From contig CACERX010000019.1 of NCBI GenBank assembly GCA_902562015.1, positions 1 through 23,248 of the forward strand: a stretch of DNA of 23,248 nt, given 5' to 3'. Source of the stretch: an uncultured SAR324 cluster bacterium (GTDB lineage: Bacteria; SAR324; NAC60-12). The translations under genes and the position numbers were made by a program. Below, piece after piece: positions 7,995-17,522 of the stretch. The notes under the pieces are model-generated. The model made no database searches, was not told the DNA's origin, and saw only the letters and a list, made by a program, of their open reading frames with translations. The stretch's first letter is position 1, and every line of letters starts with the position of its first letter.

Positions 7995-9624
7995 TTACTG
8001 CAATATCAATGACTGCTGGACCTTTGCTATCAAGTGCTGACTTCAGGGCAACTGGAAATTCTTCGTTACTGGTTATAGAGTAACCCCTTGCTCCCACAGC
8101 ACTTGCAATATCTGCAAAGTTTATTCTACCAAGGCTTGTTCCAACATTTCTTCCGGGGAACTCACGCTTTTGGTGCCTGTTGATAGTACCATAACAATTA
8201 TTATTAAAAACAATTGCAACGAGTTTTTTCAGTTTGTATCTGACTGCAGTCTCCAGTTCACTCATGGTCATAGCAAACCCGCCATCGCCTGCAAAAGCTA
8301 TAGCTGGAGACTCTGGTCTTGCAAGTTTTGCAGAAATTGCCGCTGGAAGAGCATAGCCCATTGCACCGCTGGTAGGTCCAAAAAAAGTGTGTGGCTTGTT
8401 CCATTTATAGTACCTTACAAGCCAGCCACCAAAGTCACCTGCATCACAAGTAACACTGGAATCATATTCTAAAATATTCACGATATCATAAAATATTCCT
8501 TCAAGATCTATAGATCCCTCCAAAACACCTGTTCTTCCGCTACGTGGTGTAGTTAGTTTTTGAAAACGTTTTTGCCAGTCTTTTAGTTCTGTTTGGCGAG
8601 CTTTTGAAGGTCCTAAATAATTTGAGGCTTTTAGAGCCTTTCCAATTTTTAGCATTGCTTCACCGACTTCAGCCGTAATATAAAGGTGGTTTTCTGCCCG
8701 TTTGCCTCCATAGTCTGTAGCAGAATGATCAATTTGGATAAGCTTTTGACCAGGTGCAGGAACAGAATAATTTAATGTTGAATATTCATCCAACCTTGTA
8801 CCAATTGCGATGACAAGGTCAGCTTTCTTCAAGGGTTCTGCAAGTATATTTGAATATGATGAAACATGGAGTGCACCAAGGTAAAGAGAATGTTTGTTTG
8901 GAAAAGCGTCGAATCTCCTCCACGCAGTAAAAACAGGAACATTAATAAGTTCGGCAAATTCCACAAGCTTATCTGTAACATTGCTGCGTAAAACACCTTC
9001 GCCAGCAACGATACACGGATGTTCTGCCACTCTGATCATATCAGATATAGTTCTTGCGCCTTCTTCTGTTATAGATTGTGGAATTTTATCTGCATTCCTC
9101 AAAACTGGCTGTTTTATACAGTCACCTCTGTCTATATCCTCAGGAAGGCTGATTACTACTGGTCCGGGACGTCCAGATTCTGCTAAGTAAAAAGCCTTAT
9201 CAACTAACTCAGCAACACGGTCAGTATCGGAAAGTTCAACTGCCCACTTGGAAACCGGACCCGCAAATTCAACTACATTAATCTCCTGAAAAGCCTCCCT
9301 ATGAAGAAACTTAGTTGAAACCTGACCAACAAATGCTACCAGGGGTGTTGAGTCCTGCTTTGCTGTATGAAGAGCAACTGACAAATGAGTTAGTCCTGGG
9401 CCCCGCGTTACCATGCAGACACCCGTTTTGCCAGTGGCCTTTGCATAAACTTCAGCCATTATTCCAGCACCTTCTTCGTGTCTCGTCGATACTAATCTTG
9501 GTTTTTCGGATTCATAGAATGCATCAAGGGCCGCAAGAAAACTTTCCCCGGGAACGCAAAAAACGTATTCTATATTGCGAGCCTTAATGGCTTTGAAAAT
9601 TGATTCTGCAACTGTCATATTCAT
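7957..9624 (-). CDS. ThDP-dependent enzyme, acetolactate synthase large-subunit-like
   Basis: The 555-residue protein has the three-domain layout of the acetolactate synthase / benzoylformate decarboxylase family. The N-terminal pyrimidine-binding domain carries the catalytic glutamate in RHEEGAG (Glu50) and the VTRGPGLTH loop. The central domain (about 190-330) is followed by the PP-binding domain with the GDGGFAMTMSELETAVRY motif and its NNNCYGTI continuation. These residues bind thiamine diphosphate and Mg. No small regulatory subunit (ilvN) is next to it, and other branched-chain genes are absent. Its role may therefore be something other than valine/isoleucine synthesis, such as a glyoxylate carboligase- or decarboxylase-type reaction. 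It starts 35 bp after the phosphofructokinase stop and overlaps or abuts queG, so the three genes are probably one transcript. Confidence 0.85.
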   Translation of the reverse strand: MNMTVAESIFKAIKARNIEYVFCVPGESFLAALDAFYESEKPRLVSTRHEEGAGIMAEVYAKATGKTGVCMVTRGPGLTHLSVALHTAKQDSTPLVAFVGQVSTKFLHREAFQEINVVEFAGPVSKWAVELSDTDRVAELVDKAFYLAESGRPGPVVISLPEDIDRGDCIKQPVLRNADKIPQSITEEGARTISDMIRVAEHPCIVAGEGVLRSNVTDKLVEFAELINVPVFTAWRRFDAFPNKHSLYLGALHVSSYSNILAEPLKKADLVIAIGTRLDEYSTLNYSVPAPGQKLIQIDHSATDYGGKRAENHLYITAEVGEAMLKIGKALKASNYLGPSKARQTELKDWQKRFQKLTTPRSGRTGVLEGSIDLEGIFYDIVNILEYDSSVTCDAGDFGGWLVRYYKWNKPHTFFGPTSGAMGYALPAAISAKLARPESPAIAFAGDGGFAMTMSELETAVRYKLKKLVAIVFNNNCYGTINRHQKREFPGRNVGTSLGRINFADIASAVGARGYSITSNEEFPVALKSALDSKGPAVIDIAVSDKQPGPWETEK

Positions 9625-9659
9625 AAATAAGTTTGACTTAAAAAAATACTCCAGGGACT

Positions 9660-10853
9660 TCAGCCTGAGGTCATTATGAATTGTGTCATTCCCATGCAGT
9701 TATGGTAATGTGGTCTATACCTTTCTATATCGTAGAAACGCTCAACGTCTATCTTTTTTTCATATTCTGTTACCACTTCAAACGGCACATGGTCATAGCG
9801 CCCGTCCTTAAGGCAAACCATTCTTCCACTCTTTCCATCCATTATTAGGTCAATTGCTAAGTTTCCGTAGACCATTGGGACCAACGAGTCTATTGCGTCA
9901 GGATGTCCAGAACGAGTCATGTAACTCATCCTTTGATTAATTGTGCTTATAATTTCCCCATTACTATATTTTGGTGCACGTTTCTGCAGTTCGGCACAGA
10001 CAAGATCACCTATTCCACCCAGTTTTTTATGACCATATGCATCTGTATCCTGGTTTGAAAAAGTCATTTCTCCCCCTTCAAACATTGCTCCTTCTGAAAC
10101 AAGTACAACAGAATAATTGCTGTCATTATCCCTGCGATCTTTCATCAGTAATTCAGTTAGCTTTTCAATATCGAATTTATATTCAGGTATTACGCAGCGG
10201 TCTGATGCACCTGCCATGGCAGGAACCAATGCAGTATAACCAGCATATCGCCCCATCACCTCAATCACCATCAGTCTTTCATGCGAACCTGCACAGGTAC
10301 GCAGCTGATGAGTAAATTCAATTGTCCTTGTGACACAGGTACTGAAACCAATACAGTAATCTGTACCGGGGACATCGTTATCCATGGTCTTAGGAATTCC
10401 AATACATCGAATCCCTTCCTTATGCAGTCGAAGGCCGTAGCTTAGTGTGTCATCTCCTCCTATTGGAATTAAGTATTCGATTCCGAGGTACTCCAAGTTT
10501 TTAATTATTTCACCCGTAAGATCATTTGTATCATCACCGTAATTTTCACGAAGTAAATCTGGCACATTTTTTTTGGATACTTTACTGGGCTTGGTTCGAG
10601 AAGTATGCAGAAAAGTCCCACCTGTACGGGCTATTTTCTTCACACTCCCTTCATCCAGAACTTGACAGTACTGCTGTTCTTCAAGGGCTTTGGAGCGGTC
10701 TATATTCATAATGCCTTCCCAGCCGTTGCACAAGCCAACCATTTTGTATCCATTACGATTCGCTCTAATGGTTGCAGAACGAATTGCTGGATTCAGTCCA
10801 GGAACATCTCCTCCTCCTGTAAGAATACCAATTGTTCCTTTAGCCTTTGTCAT
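9660..10853 (-). CDS. 6-phosphofructokinase, probably PPi-dependent
   Basis: The enzyme phosphorylates fructose 6-phosphate in glycolysis. Two residues that set the phosphate donor both point to pyrophosphate: GGDD at 132-135, where Asp135 replaces the Gly of ATP enzymes, and PKTMDND at 154-160, where Lys155 replaces a Gly. The catalytic Asp is Asp158. A PPi enzyme works reversibly and could serve both glycolysis and gluconeogenesis. The MGRYAGYTAL segment binds fructose 6-phosphate. The frame opens 12 codons earlier at 10889, but the ATG at 10853 has a good Shine-Dalgarno (AAGGA, seven bases upstream) and begins right at the conserved TIGILTGGGD, so I chose it. It gives 397 residues. The gene is the first of the minus-strand run. 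Confidence 0.92.
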   Translation of the reverse strand: MTKAKGTIGILTGGGDVPGLNPAIRSATIRANRNGYKMVGLCNGWEGIMNIDRSKALEEQQYCQVLDEGSVKKIARTGGTFLHTSRTKPSKVSKKNVPDLLRENYGDDTNDLTGEIIKNLEYLGIEYLIPIGGDDTLSYGLRLHKEGIRCIGIPKTMDNDVPGTDYCIGFSTCVTRTIEFTHQLRTCAGSHERLMVIEVMGRYAGYTALVPAMAGASDRCVIPEYKFDIEKLTELLMKDRRDNDSNYSVVLVSEGAMFEGGEMTFSNQDTDAYGHKKLGGIGDLVCAELQKRAPKYSNGEIISTINQRMSYMTRSGHPDAIDSLVPMVYGNLAIDLIMDGKSGRMVCLKDGRYDHVPFEVVTEYEKKIDVERFYDIERYRPHYHNCMGMTQFIMTSG

Positions 10854-11434
10854 TTTGATCCTTGATTTAAAAGTATTCTCGTAAAACAACTTGTATTTTT
10901 CACTATATTTTAGAATTTGACACGATTTGAGTAAGCAAAATTATTTTCAATAATTTGGAATTTACAAAATTGCTGAACACAAAATCGATGATTTTATAAT
11001 TCTCCAAGAATAGAAACTTATTTTTTTTGTTCAACATGCTTTCAAAGGATTCAGCTATTAACCTTCGCCGCCTGCAAGGTTCATTGTCAAAACATTACTT
11101 CTCGGAGCTATTTTCTAACTTTGCAAAAATAGATTATTATGATATTTTTTCTATAAAAAAATAGTTTCTGAGTGTGGCTTGATTATCTCATTTTAAATGT
11201 CCCCTAACAAGCAAATATGAAAAATTTTTTGACTGTCAAGCTGCTTTATACCGTCCTTTATCAATGTCCCACTCTTCAAAGTATTAATATCAGATACAAT
11301 AAATTTTTTAAAGAATGTTTTTTTTATTTCAAAACTGAGAACCGACTGCTGAAAAACACATACTTAATTTGTTTAGTAAAAGAAACAGGCAATTCACTTG
11401 ACGAAGCCGTCCTACCAGGAGAAAATTCTACAAT
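10854..11434. other. Divergent gene-free region between pfk and clc
   Basis: This 581-bp AT-rich stretch must contain the promoters of the leftward phosphofructokinase run and of the rightward ClC gene. I could not place a convincing -35/-10 pair for either. An open frame of 73 codons (11217-11438) ends by ATGA overlap with the ClC start, but its composition (Phe, Lys, Tyr and Leu rich) looks like chance. AGGAGA at 11417-11422 is the likely ribosome binding site for the ClC gene. No tRNA or structured RNA was recognised. Confidence 0.45.
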
Positions 11435-13762
11435 ATGAATTTTTTATCCTTACCAAAATACATTTCTAGGTATTGGAAGCAGTTTTTAAGCTTTGAATTC
11501 ACTCGACTTCGTCTTCTGGACGCGGATTCATCCGTTATGCTATTGACCTCTCTTATAGTGGGAATTTGTTCAGGTGTGGGTGCGGTTCTTTTCAGAAATC
11601 TAATCGACTGGCTACAAAAATTGGCATATCAGGATTTTTCATTACTGATGCAGGAATACTCACCACTACATTTAATCCTAATTCCCGCAATAGGAGGAGC
11701 ATTTGTTGGGCCCCTTGTTTATTACTTTGCCAGAGAGGCAAAGGGGCACGGAGTTCCAGAAGTAATGGAATCTCTTGAACTGCGCGGGGGCAGGATCCGT
11801 CCAAGGGTGGTAATTGTAAAATCACTTGCTTCCTCGATATGTATTGCCAGCGGAGGATCAGTGGGGCGGGAAGGTCCCATTGCACAGATCGGTTCTGCGC
11901 TGGGTTCAATAGTCGGTCAGGTGCTGAAACTTTCTGAGGAAAGAATACGCACACTTGTTGCCTGCGGTGCTGCTGGCGGTATTGCCGCAACTTTCAATGC
12001 TCCAATTGCAGGTGCTGTATTCGCACTTGAAGTCCTTTTACGACGTTTTGGCAGTGTTTATTTCGGGGCAGTAGTTATTTCTGCAGTAACAGCAGATGTG
12101 ATTGCCCATTACTTCGAGGGAGATCAGCGTACATTTTTAACTCCGGATTATGCCCTTAACAGTCCCTGGGAACTTCTACTCTACACACTGATGGGAATGC
12201 TTGCTGCCCTTGCGGCAGTGGGCTTTAGCAAACTACTATACTTTTCTGAAGATATTTGGGGACTCATACGTATCCCTGAACCAACCAAACCCATCTTAGG
12301 AGGAATCATGCTTGGTGTGCTGGGCATTTTCTCATTCCAGATTGACGGAATACCCAGAGTTTTCGGAGTAGGCTACGATACGATTGAAAGTTCCCTTTTC
12401 AGCCAGTTGACTTTGCAGATGACTTTTGGACTGTTGCTGCTCAAACTCCTTGCAACTATCCTGACACTGGGTTCTGGAGGATCCGGAGGTATTTTTGCCC
12501 CATCACTTTTTATGGGTGCGATGCTTGGAGGTACATTCGGACATATTGCTCATTCAATGTTTCCTGAAACTGTTGCTCCTTCAGGAGCTTACGCGCTGGT
12601 AGGAATGGCTGCTTTTTTCGGAGGTGTGGCTCATGCTCCCATAACGGCAATCTTGATTCTTTTTGAAATGACCGGTGATTACCAAATAATTCTTCCGTTG
12701 ATGCTGGCCACCGTGGTAAGCACTATTGTATCCAGGAATGTAAGTCGTGATTCAATTTACGCTCTGAAACTGAAGAGACGCGGAGTGGTACTTTCCCAGG
12801 ACACTCAGGCTATTGACCTGATGCAGGGCGTGACAGCTGAAATGGCCATGAACCGGGAGGCAGATGAGGTTAAAATAGACATTTCACTGGTTGAACTGAT
12901 GAGTACTTTTTCCAGCACACATTTCCATGCCCTGCCAGTAATCAAACAAAATTCTGAACTGGCAGGTCTTATTACTATCAAAGAACTAGACCAGCTCAGA
13001 AACCAAGGTTCACTTGAATCAATAACAGTAGCAGACATATTATCAGTCAAAAATCCTCCAACCATTCTTCCTCATCAGCCTGTATGGATGGCTTTGAGAC
13101 ATCTTGAAGACCAGGGGGAGGGATGCGTGTCAGTTGTTGCTGAATCAGGCAGCAAAAAACTCTTGGGAGTCCTCAGGAGAATAGATATAATTCGGGCTTA
13201 CAATAAGGCAGTTTTAAAAAGGGCCCAAGACCAGCATCATGATGAAATTCTAAATATCCGACAGCTTAACCGTTCAGAACTCACAGAAGTAACAATCAAA
13301 CCCGATTCTCCATTCGTGGGTAAGAGGGTCAAGGAAATACGACTTGGTGAAGATACTCTGATGGTTTCGATACGCCGCAATAACAATCTTAGAATAGTGC
13401 GTGGTGAAACGATCCTTCATGCAGGCGATATGGTGACAGTCTTTGCGGAGAACCCCAAAGCTGAGTTCATCGAAAAATATCTCAACGGAGCACTGGAGGA
13501 AATTGAAATTCCCAAGCAATCGCTTGTAAGTCATAGAGAGGTTTTAATACCACCAGAATCTGCCGCAAACCAGAAAAAAATCCGTGACTTGAATTTACCT
13601 GAAGACTGCGTGCTTGTAAAAATCATGCGTGAACGCCGAATAATTCTTCCTCGAGGTGAGACTCTTCTTCAGAGCGGAGATATAGTAGAAATCTTTGGAA
13701 TAGACCAAAAACTTCATGAAGCTGTTTCATGTCTGACCGACCGCGAAAAGCAGGATAGTTAG
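11435..13762 (+). CDS. ClC-family chloride channel/antiporter with CBS pair and two TrkA-C domains
   Basis: The 775-residue protein has the ClC membrane domain at about 30-450. The first anion-site motif is GHGVPEV (104-110), where Gly-Ser-Gly-Ile-Pro is more usual. The second is GREGP (144-148) with the gating glutamate Glu146, and the third is GSGGSGGIFAPS near 345-356. Keeping the gating glutamate is compatible with a proton-coupled exchanger or a gated channel. The cytoplasmic tail contains two CBS domains (about 462-600), which in ClC proteins often bind adenine nucleotides. Two TrkA-C (RCK-C) domains follow (about 612-685 and 700-770), each ending in RGETLLxxGDxVxxF-like strands. This double regulatory tail suggests ligand control of anion flux. 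AGGAGA precedes the ATG. Substrate choice between Cl-, nitrate and fluoride cannot be decided; the lineage-specific fluoride ClC motifs were not seen. Confidence 0.92.
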   Translation: MNFLSLPKYISRYWKQFLSFEFTRLRLLDADSSVMLLTSLIVGICSGVGAVLFRNLIDWLQKLAYQDFSLLMQEYSPLHLILIPAIGGAFVGPLVYYFAREAKGHGVPEVMESLELRGGRIRPRVVIVKSLASSICIASGGSVGREGPIAQIGSALGSIVGQVLKLSEERIRTLVACGAAGGIAATFNAPIAGAVFALEVLLRRFGSVYFGAVVISAVTADVIAHYFEGDQRTFLTPDYALNSPWELLLYTLMGMLAALAAVGFSKLLYFSEDIWGLIRIPEPTKPILGGIMLGVLGIFSFQIDGIPRVFGVGYDTIESSLFSQLTLQMTFGLLLLKLLATILTLGSGGSGGIFAPSLFMGAMLGGTFGHIAHSMFPETVAPSGAYALVGMAAFFGGVAHAPITAILILFEMTGDYQIILPLMLATVVSTIVSRNVSRDSIYALKLKRRGVVLSQDTQAIDLMQGVTAEMAMNREADEVKIDISLVELMSTFSSTHFHALPVIKQNSELAGLITIKELDQLRNQGSLESITVADILSVKNPPTILPHQPVWMALRHLEDQGEGCVSVVAESGSKKLLGVLRRIDIIRAYNKAVLKRAQDQHHDEILNIRQLNRSELTEVTIKPDSPFVGKRVKEIRLGEDTLMVSIRRNNNLRIVRGETILHAGDMVTVFAENPKAEFIEKYLNGALEEIEIPKQSLVSHREVLIPPESAANQKKIRDLNLPEDCVLVKIMRERRIILPRGETLLQSGDIVEIFGIDQKLHEAVSCLTDREKQDS

Positions 13763-13883
13763 AATTCTAATTGAATATTATCCAACAATTAAGTATCATT
13801 TAGGCGCCTGTTTTTCAAAGAACAACTAAAATTTAATAATGAAATCCTGGAGAAATTTGAGACTTTTTATAAGAATAATTTTT

Positions 13884-13905
13884 ACATTTTAAAGGAGACC
13901 TATTG
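13884..13905 (+). promoter_or_regulatory. Strong Shine-Dalgarno that fixes a UUG start for icd
   Basis: AAAGGAG at about 13891-13897 lies six bases before a TTG codon at 13903. No ATG or GTG upstream in frame fits the conserved N-terminus, so translation of icd very probably starts at this UUG. Confidence 0.75.
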
Positions 13906-15132
13906 AGCAAAATTAAAGTACACAACCCAGTGGTTGAGATGGATGGTGATGAAATGACACGAATCATCTGGGATAAAATCAAGCAGAACTTAATCCTTCC
14001 ATATCTTGAGATTGACATAAAGTACTATGACTTGTCGATACAGAAGAGAGATGAAACAAACGACCAGATCACACTTGATGCGGCAAAGGCCGTAAAAAAA
14101 TATAACATTGGAATTAAATGTGCTACGATCACGCCTGATGAAGAAAGGGTAAAAGAGTTTGGACTAAAGAAAATGTGGAGAAGTCCTAATGGAACCATCC
14201 GCAATTACCTTGGGGGAACAATTTTTCGCGCACCCATTATCTGTAAAAATGTGCCGAGACTTGTCAAAGCATGGAATAAACCTATTGTGGTAGGACGTCA
14301 CGCACACGCTGACCAGTATAAGGCAAGTGATTTTACTGTACCCGGAGCAGGCACCCTGAAAATGACTTTTACACCCGATGATGGCGGTGAATCACTCGAG
14401 TGGGTGATAAATGAATTTGAGGGTTCCGGAATCGGATTGGGAATGTATAACACTGATGAATCAATAAGAGATTTTGCCCGCTCATGCATGAGCTATTCGC
14501 TGAGTCTTGGCTATCCACTTTACCTGAGTACAAAGAACACCATCCTTAAAAAATATGACGGAACTTTTCGTGATATTTTTAGGAAAATTTTTGATGAAGA
14601 ATTCGCAGATAAATTTAAAAAAGCCGGACTGACTTATGAACACCGCCTTATTGATGACATGGTGGCACAGGTACTGAAATGGGAAGGAGGAGTTGTCTGG
14701 GCCTGTAAAAATTACGACGGTGACGTACAGTCTGACACAGTTGCTCAAGGTTTTGGCTCACTTGGGCTAATGACTTCTGTGCTGGTTTGTCCTGATGGGA
14801 ATACCTTTGAATCTGAAGCAGCGCATGGCACTGTTACACGTCATTACCGCCAACATCAACAGGGGAAGTCCACCAGCACCAATCCAGTTGCTAGCATCTT
14901 TGCCTGGACTTCAGGACTTATCCACCGGGGAAAGTTGGACAGGAATCAAGCATTAATTGATTTTTGCAAAAAGCTGGAAAAAGTCTGCGTAGATACAGTT
15001 GAAGGAGGCACAATGACCAAGGACCTTGCCTCTGCAATTCATTCCAGTTCCAATCCAGACCCTTCAACATATGTAAGTACCCAGGAATTTCTGGATGCCC
15101 TTACTGCAGGATTGCAAAAGGCCGTAAATTGA
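13903..15132 (+). CDS. icd: NADP-dependent isocitrate dehydrogenase, eukaryote-type (homodimeric, type II)
   Basis: The enzyme oxidatively decarboxylates isocitrate to 2-oxoglutarate in the TCA cycle. The N-terminus [21 protein letters not shown] is diagnostic of the family shared with mitochondrial and cytosolic eukaryotic IDH, not the E. coli type. The substrate loop [20 protein letters not shown] (about 93-112), the [14 protein letters not shown] segment and the [23 protein letters not shown] cofactor/metal region are all present. The 409-residue length is normal. Translation starts at UUG with a strong Shine-Dalgarno. The gene is followed by mdh and sucC on the same strand, forming a TCA-cycle cluster. 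It lies 140 bp after the ClC gene, with no obvious terminator between. Confidence 0.96.
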   Translation: MSKIKVHNPVVEMDGDEMTRIIWDKIKQNLILPYLEIDIKYYDLSIQKRDETNDQITLDAAKAVKKYNIGIKCATITPDEERVKEFGLKKMWRSPNGTIRNYLGGTIFRAPIICKNVPRLVKAWNKPIVVGRHAHADQYKASDFTVPGAGTLKMTFTPDDGGESLEWVINEFEGSGIGLGMYNTDESIRDFARSCMSYSLSLGYPLYLSTKNTILKKYDGTFRDIFRKIFDEEFADKFKKAGLTYEHRLIDDMVAQVLKWEGGVVWACKNYDGDVQSDTVAQGFGSLGLMTSVLVCPDGNTFESEAAHGTVTRHYRQHQQGKSTSTNPVASIFAWTSGLIHRGKLDRNQALIDFCKKLEKVCVDTVEGGTMTKDLASAIHSSSNPDPSTYVSTQEFLDALTAGLQKAVN

Positions 15133-15195
15133 TTAATATATTTCCTTGGGTTAAAAATTATTATCTTAAAAACATTTAAATCAAATAGATAAAAC

Positions 15196-16179
15196 ATGAA
15201 AACCGTAAAAGTAGCTGTTACAGGTGCAGCTGGACAGATCGGCTATGCTATGCTTTTCCGTCTGGCTTCCGGAGCAGTTTTCGGCCAAGACACTGCTGTT
15301 GAACTTAGACTGCTTGAGTTGGAGCAGGCACTTCCTGCTCTGGAAGGAGTAAAAATGGAATTGGACGACTGCGCCTTCCCCTTGCTGGAAAATATTGTGA
15401 CTACTTCAGATACAGATCACGCTTTTAAAGGAGTTGATTGGGCACTCCTAGTAGGATCAGTTCCACGAAAAGCTGATATGGAACGCAATGACCTTTTGAA
15501 GGTCAACGGTGGAATTTTTGTGGGTCAGGGGAAAGCAATTAATAAGAATGCAGGCTCCAATGTACGAATTATTGTAGTAGGAAATCCCTGCAATACAAAC
15601 TGCCTGATTGCAATGAACAATGCACCGGATATTCCCCGTGAACGCTGGTTTGCCATGACGGCTCTTGACGAAAATAGGGCTAAGAGCCAGCTTGCCTGGA
15701 AAGCTAGTGTTCCAGTGAAGGACGTTACCAATATGACAATCTGGGGCAATCACAGTGCCACCCAATATCCTGATTATACAAATGCACTAATCAAAGGGAT
15801 GCCAGCCAGTAGTGTAATAAAGGATGAGGAATGGCTTAAAGGGGATTTCATAAAAACGGTTCAGCAGCGCGGATCCGAGATTATTAATGCCCGTGGAGCG
15901 TCTTCTGCAGCTTCTGCAGCCAATGCAGCACTGGATACAATCACAAGAATCATCACACCGACCAATAAAGTGGACTGGTTTAGTGCAGCAATTCCAAGCG
16001 ATGGAAGCTACGGAGTTACCCCGGGACTAATTTTCAGCTACCCACTTAGAAGTTCAGGAAACGGTGACTACGAGGTGGTGCAAGGCATCCAAATTGATGA
16101 GTTTTCTCAACAGAAAATCAAGACCACTCGAGAAGAGCTTGAAAAGGAGCGTGCTGCAGTAAAGGGAATGCTGAACTAA
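15196..16179 (+). CDS. mdh: Malate dehydrogenase, cytosolic-type
   Basis: MDH interconverts malate and oxaloacetate with NAD(H) in the TCA cycle. The 327-residue protein carries the nucleotide-binding [12 protein letters not shown] (9-20). The substrate arginines are Arg91 and Arg97 in [13 protein letters not shown], and Arg161 in [12 protein letters not shown]. The catalytic pair is Asp158/His186 (WGNHSATQ). The long insert around [11 protein letters not shown] and the overall pattern place it with cytosolic/plant-chloroplast type MDH (type 2), not the lactate-dehydrogenase-like bacterial type. It sits 63 bp after icd and 12 bp before sucC. The three genes catalyse separate steps of the same cycle and are likely co-transcribed. 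Confidence 0.96.
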   Translation: MKTVKVAVTGAAGQIGYAMLFRLASGAVFGQDTAVELRLLELEQALPALEGVKMELDDCAFPLLENIVTTSDTDHAFKGVDWALLVGSVPRKADMERNDLLKVNGGIFVGQGKAINKNAGSNVRIIVVGNPCNTNCLIAMNNAPDIPRERWFAMTALDENRAKSQLAWKASVPVKDVTNMTIWGNHSATQYPDYTNALIKGMPASSVIKDEEWLKGDFIKTVQQRGSEIINARGASSAASAANAALDTITRIITPTNKVDWFSAAIPSDGSYGVTPGLIFSYPLRSSGNGDYEVVQGIQIDEFSQQKIKTTREELEKERAAVKGMLN

Positions 16180-16191
16180 AAAAATAAAACT

Positions 16192-17367
16192 ATGAAAATT
16201 CACGAATACCAAGCTAAACAGATCCTAGCAAAATATGGAGTCCCCGTTCCGAAAGGTAATGTAGCGTTTTCTGTAGATGAAGCTTTAATAATAGCAGAGG
16301 ATTTAAAATCCGAAGTCTGCGTAGTGAAAGCTCAAATACATGCAGGAGGGCGAGGTAAAGGTGGTGGAGTCAAAGTCTCAAATGGACTCGAAACTGTACG
16401 TAAAAATGCTGAGTCCATACTTGGAATGCAACTGGTCACACATCAGACTGGTCCGTCGGGGCAGAAAGTTAAGCAACTGCTGGTTGAGGAAGGAATAGAT
16501 ATCAGCAAAGAGCTTTACTGTTCGGTGCTGGTAGACCGCGGAAAGCAGTGTATTGTAATTCTTGCATCCACAGAGGGTGGAATGGACATTGAAGAGGTTG
16601 CAGCAAACACTCCGGAAAAAATTAAGAAAATTTTTGTAGATCCCTCGGTCGGACTGCGACCATACCAGGCAAATGAATTAGCATTTGGATTAAAAATACA
16701 TGAAACAAATCCCAAGTTGATACGCCCTGCAGTGTCGGTATTCATGTCTCTATACAAGACATTTGTGGGCGAAGACTGCTCCCTTGTGGAAATTAACCCG
16801 TTGGTACTTACGGAGGACGGATGCGTAGTTGCTCTCGACGCCAAGCTTACATTGGACGATAATGCTCTGTACAGACATAGGGGGAACATGTCCCTCAGGG
16901 ACAGGGATGAAGAAGATCCGCTTGAATTGGAAGCTAGTGAGGCAGGCTTAAATTACATCAAGCTGGATGGAAACATAGGCTGCATGGTCAACGGTGCAGG
17001 TCTGGCGATGGGTACAATGGATATAATCAAGACCTACGGTGGAGAACCTGCAAATTTTCTTGATGTCGGCGGTGGTGCCACGCAGGTAACTGTGGAAAAA
17101 GCTTTTCGAATCATTACCCTTGATCCAAATGTAAAGTGCATTCTGATAAACATTTTCGGAGGAATTGTACGTTGTGATATGGTTGCATCCGGAGTAATTG
17201 CCGCCTTTAAAAATGTTAATCTACAGATTCCTGTGGTGATACGTCTGGAAGGTACAAATTCGGAGGAAGCTCATAAAATCGTAAGGGAATCCGGACTTGG
17301 AGAAAGTTTACAGATGGCTGACGGAATTCAGCAGGCGGCGCAAAAAGCAGTTTCGGCCGCAAATTAA
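16192..17367 (+). CDS. sucC: Succinyl-CoA ligase (ADP-forming) beta subunit
   Basis: SucC is the nucleotide-binding subunit of succinyl-CoA synthetase, which makes ATP from succinyl-CoA together with the alpha subunit SucD. The MKIHEYQAK start and the ATP-grasp [12 protein letters not shown] (50-61) are textbook family features. So are the [13 protein letters not shown] metal/nucleotide segment and the C-terminal [10 protein letters not shown] phosphate-binding helix. At 391 residues the protein is full length. In most bacteria sucD follows immediately, often overlapping. Here no sucD is found: 155 bp later the tmRNA gene begins. The alpha subunit must be encoded elsewhere, or the pair was separated by rearrangement. 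Confidence 0.96.
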   Translation: MKIHEYQAKQILAKYGVPVPKGNVAFSVDEALIIAEDLKSEVCVVKAQIHAGGRGKGGGVKVSNGLETVRKNAESILGMQLVTHQTGPSGQKVKQLLVEEGIDISKELYCSVLVDRGKQCIVILASTEGGMDIEEVAANTPEKIKKIFVDPSVGLRPYQANELAFGLKIHETNPKLIRPAVSVFMSLYKTFVGEDCSLVEINPLVLTEDGCVVALDAKLTLDDNALYRHRGNMSLRDRDEEDPLELEASEAGLNYIKLDGNIGCMVNGAGLAMGTMDIIKTYGGEPANFLDVGGGATQVTVEKAFRIITLDPNVKCILINIFGGIVRCDMVASGVIAAFKNVNLQIPVVIRLEGTNSEEAHKIVRESGLGESLQMADGIQQAAQKAVSAAN

Positions 17368-17458
17368 TAACTTCATTATCTTTATTCAAATCAAATTAGC
17401 TTCAAAAAAATACAAGTATAGCTTTTAATACTGGCAGGATTTGCTAATTGTAATAATT

Positions 17459-17487
17459 TTGCAACAGTGTATCTAAAATAGTATAAT
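17459..17487 (+). promoter_or_regulatory. Sigma70-type promoter of ssrA
   Basis: TTGCAA (17459-17464) and TATAAT (17482-17487) are separated by exactly 17 nt. Transcription would begin near 17494, giving a 5' leader of about 29 nt that RNase P would remove from the tRNA-like end. A second -10-like TATACT at 17506-17511 lacks a good -35. Confidence 0.65.
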
Positions 17488-17522
17488 ATATTTCTAAATC
17501 TTTATTATACTCTCCATAAAAT

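Noticed and set aside
8170..8472. 100-codon plus-strand ORF inside the ThDP-enzyme gene
   Set aside because: It is antisense to a strongly supported gene, and its sequence has no protein-like pattern.
9971..10315. 114-codon plus-strand ORF inside the phosphofructokinase gene
   Set aside because: It is the antisense shadow of a conserved enzyme gene and has no ribosome binding site.
11217..11438. 73-codon ORF ending in an ATGA overlap with the ClC start
   Set aside because: Its composition is what AT-rich non-coding DNA gives, it has no ribosome binding site and no recognisable features. The ClC gene has its own AGGAGA site.
13759..13770. Palindrome TTAGAATTCTAA over the ClC stop codon
   Set aside because: It has no loop and no T run and is short enough to occur by chance in AT-rich DNA.
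16515..16889. 124-codon minus-strand ORF inside sucC
   Set aside because: It lies entirely within a conserved gene on the opposite strand and resembles no family.
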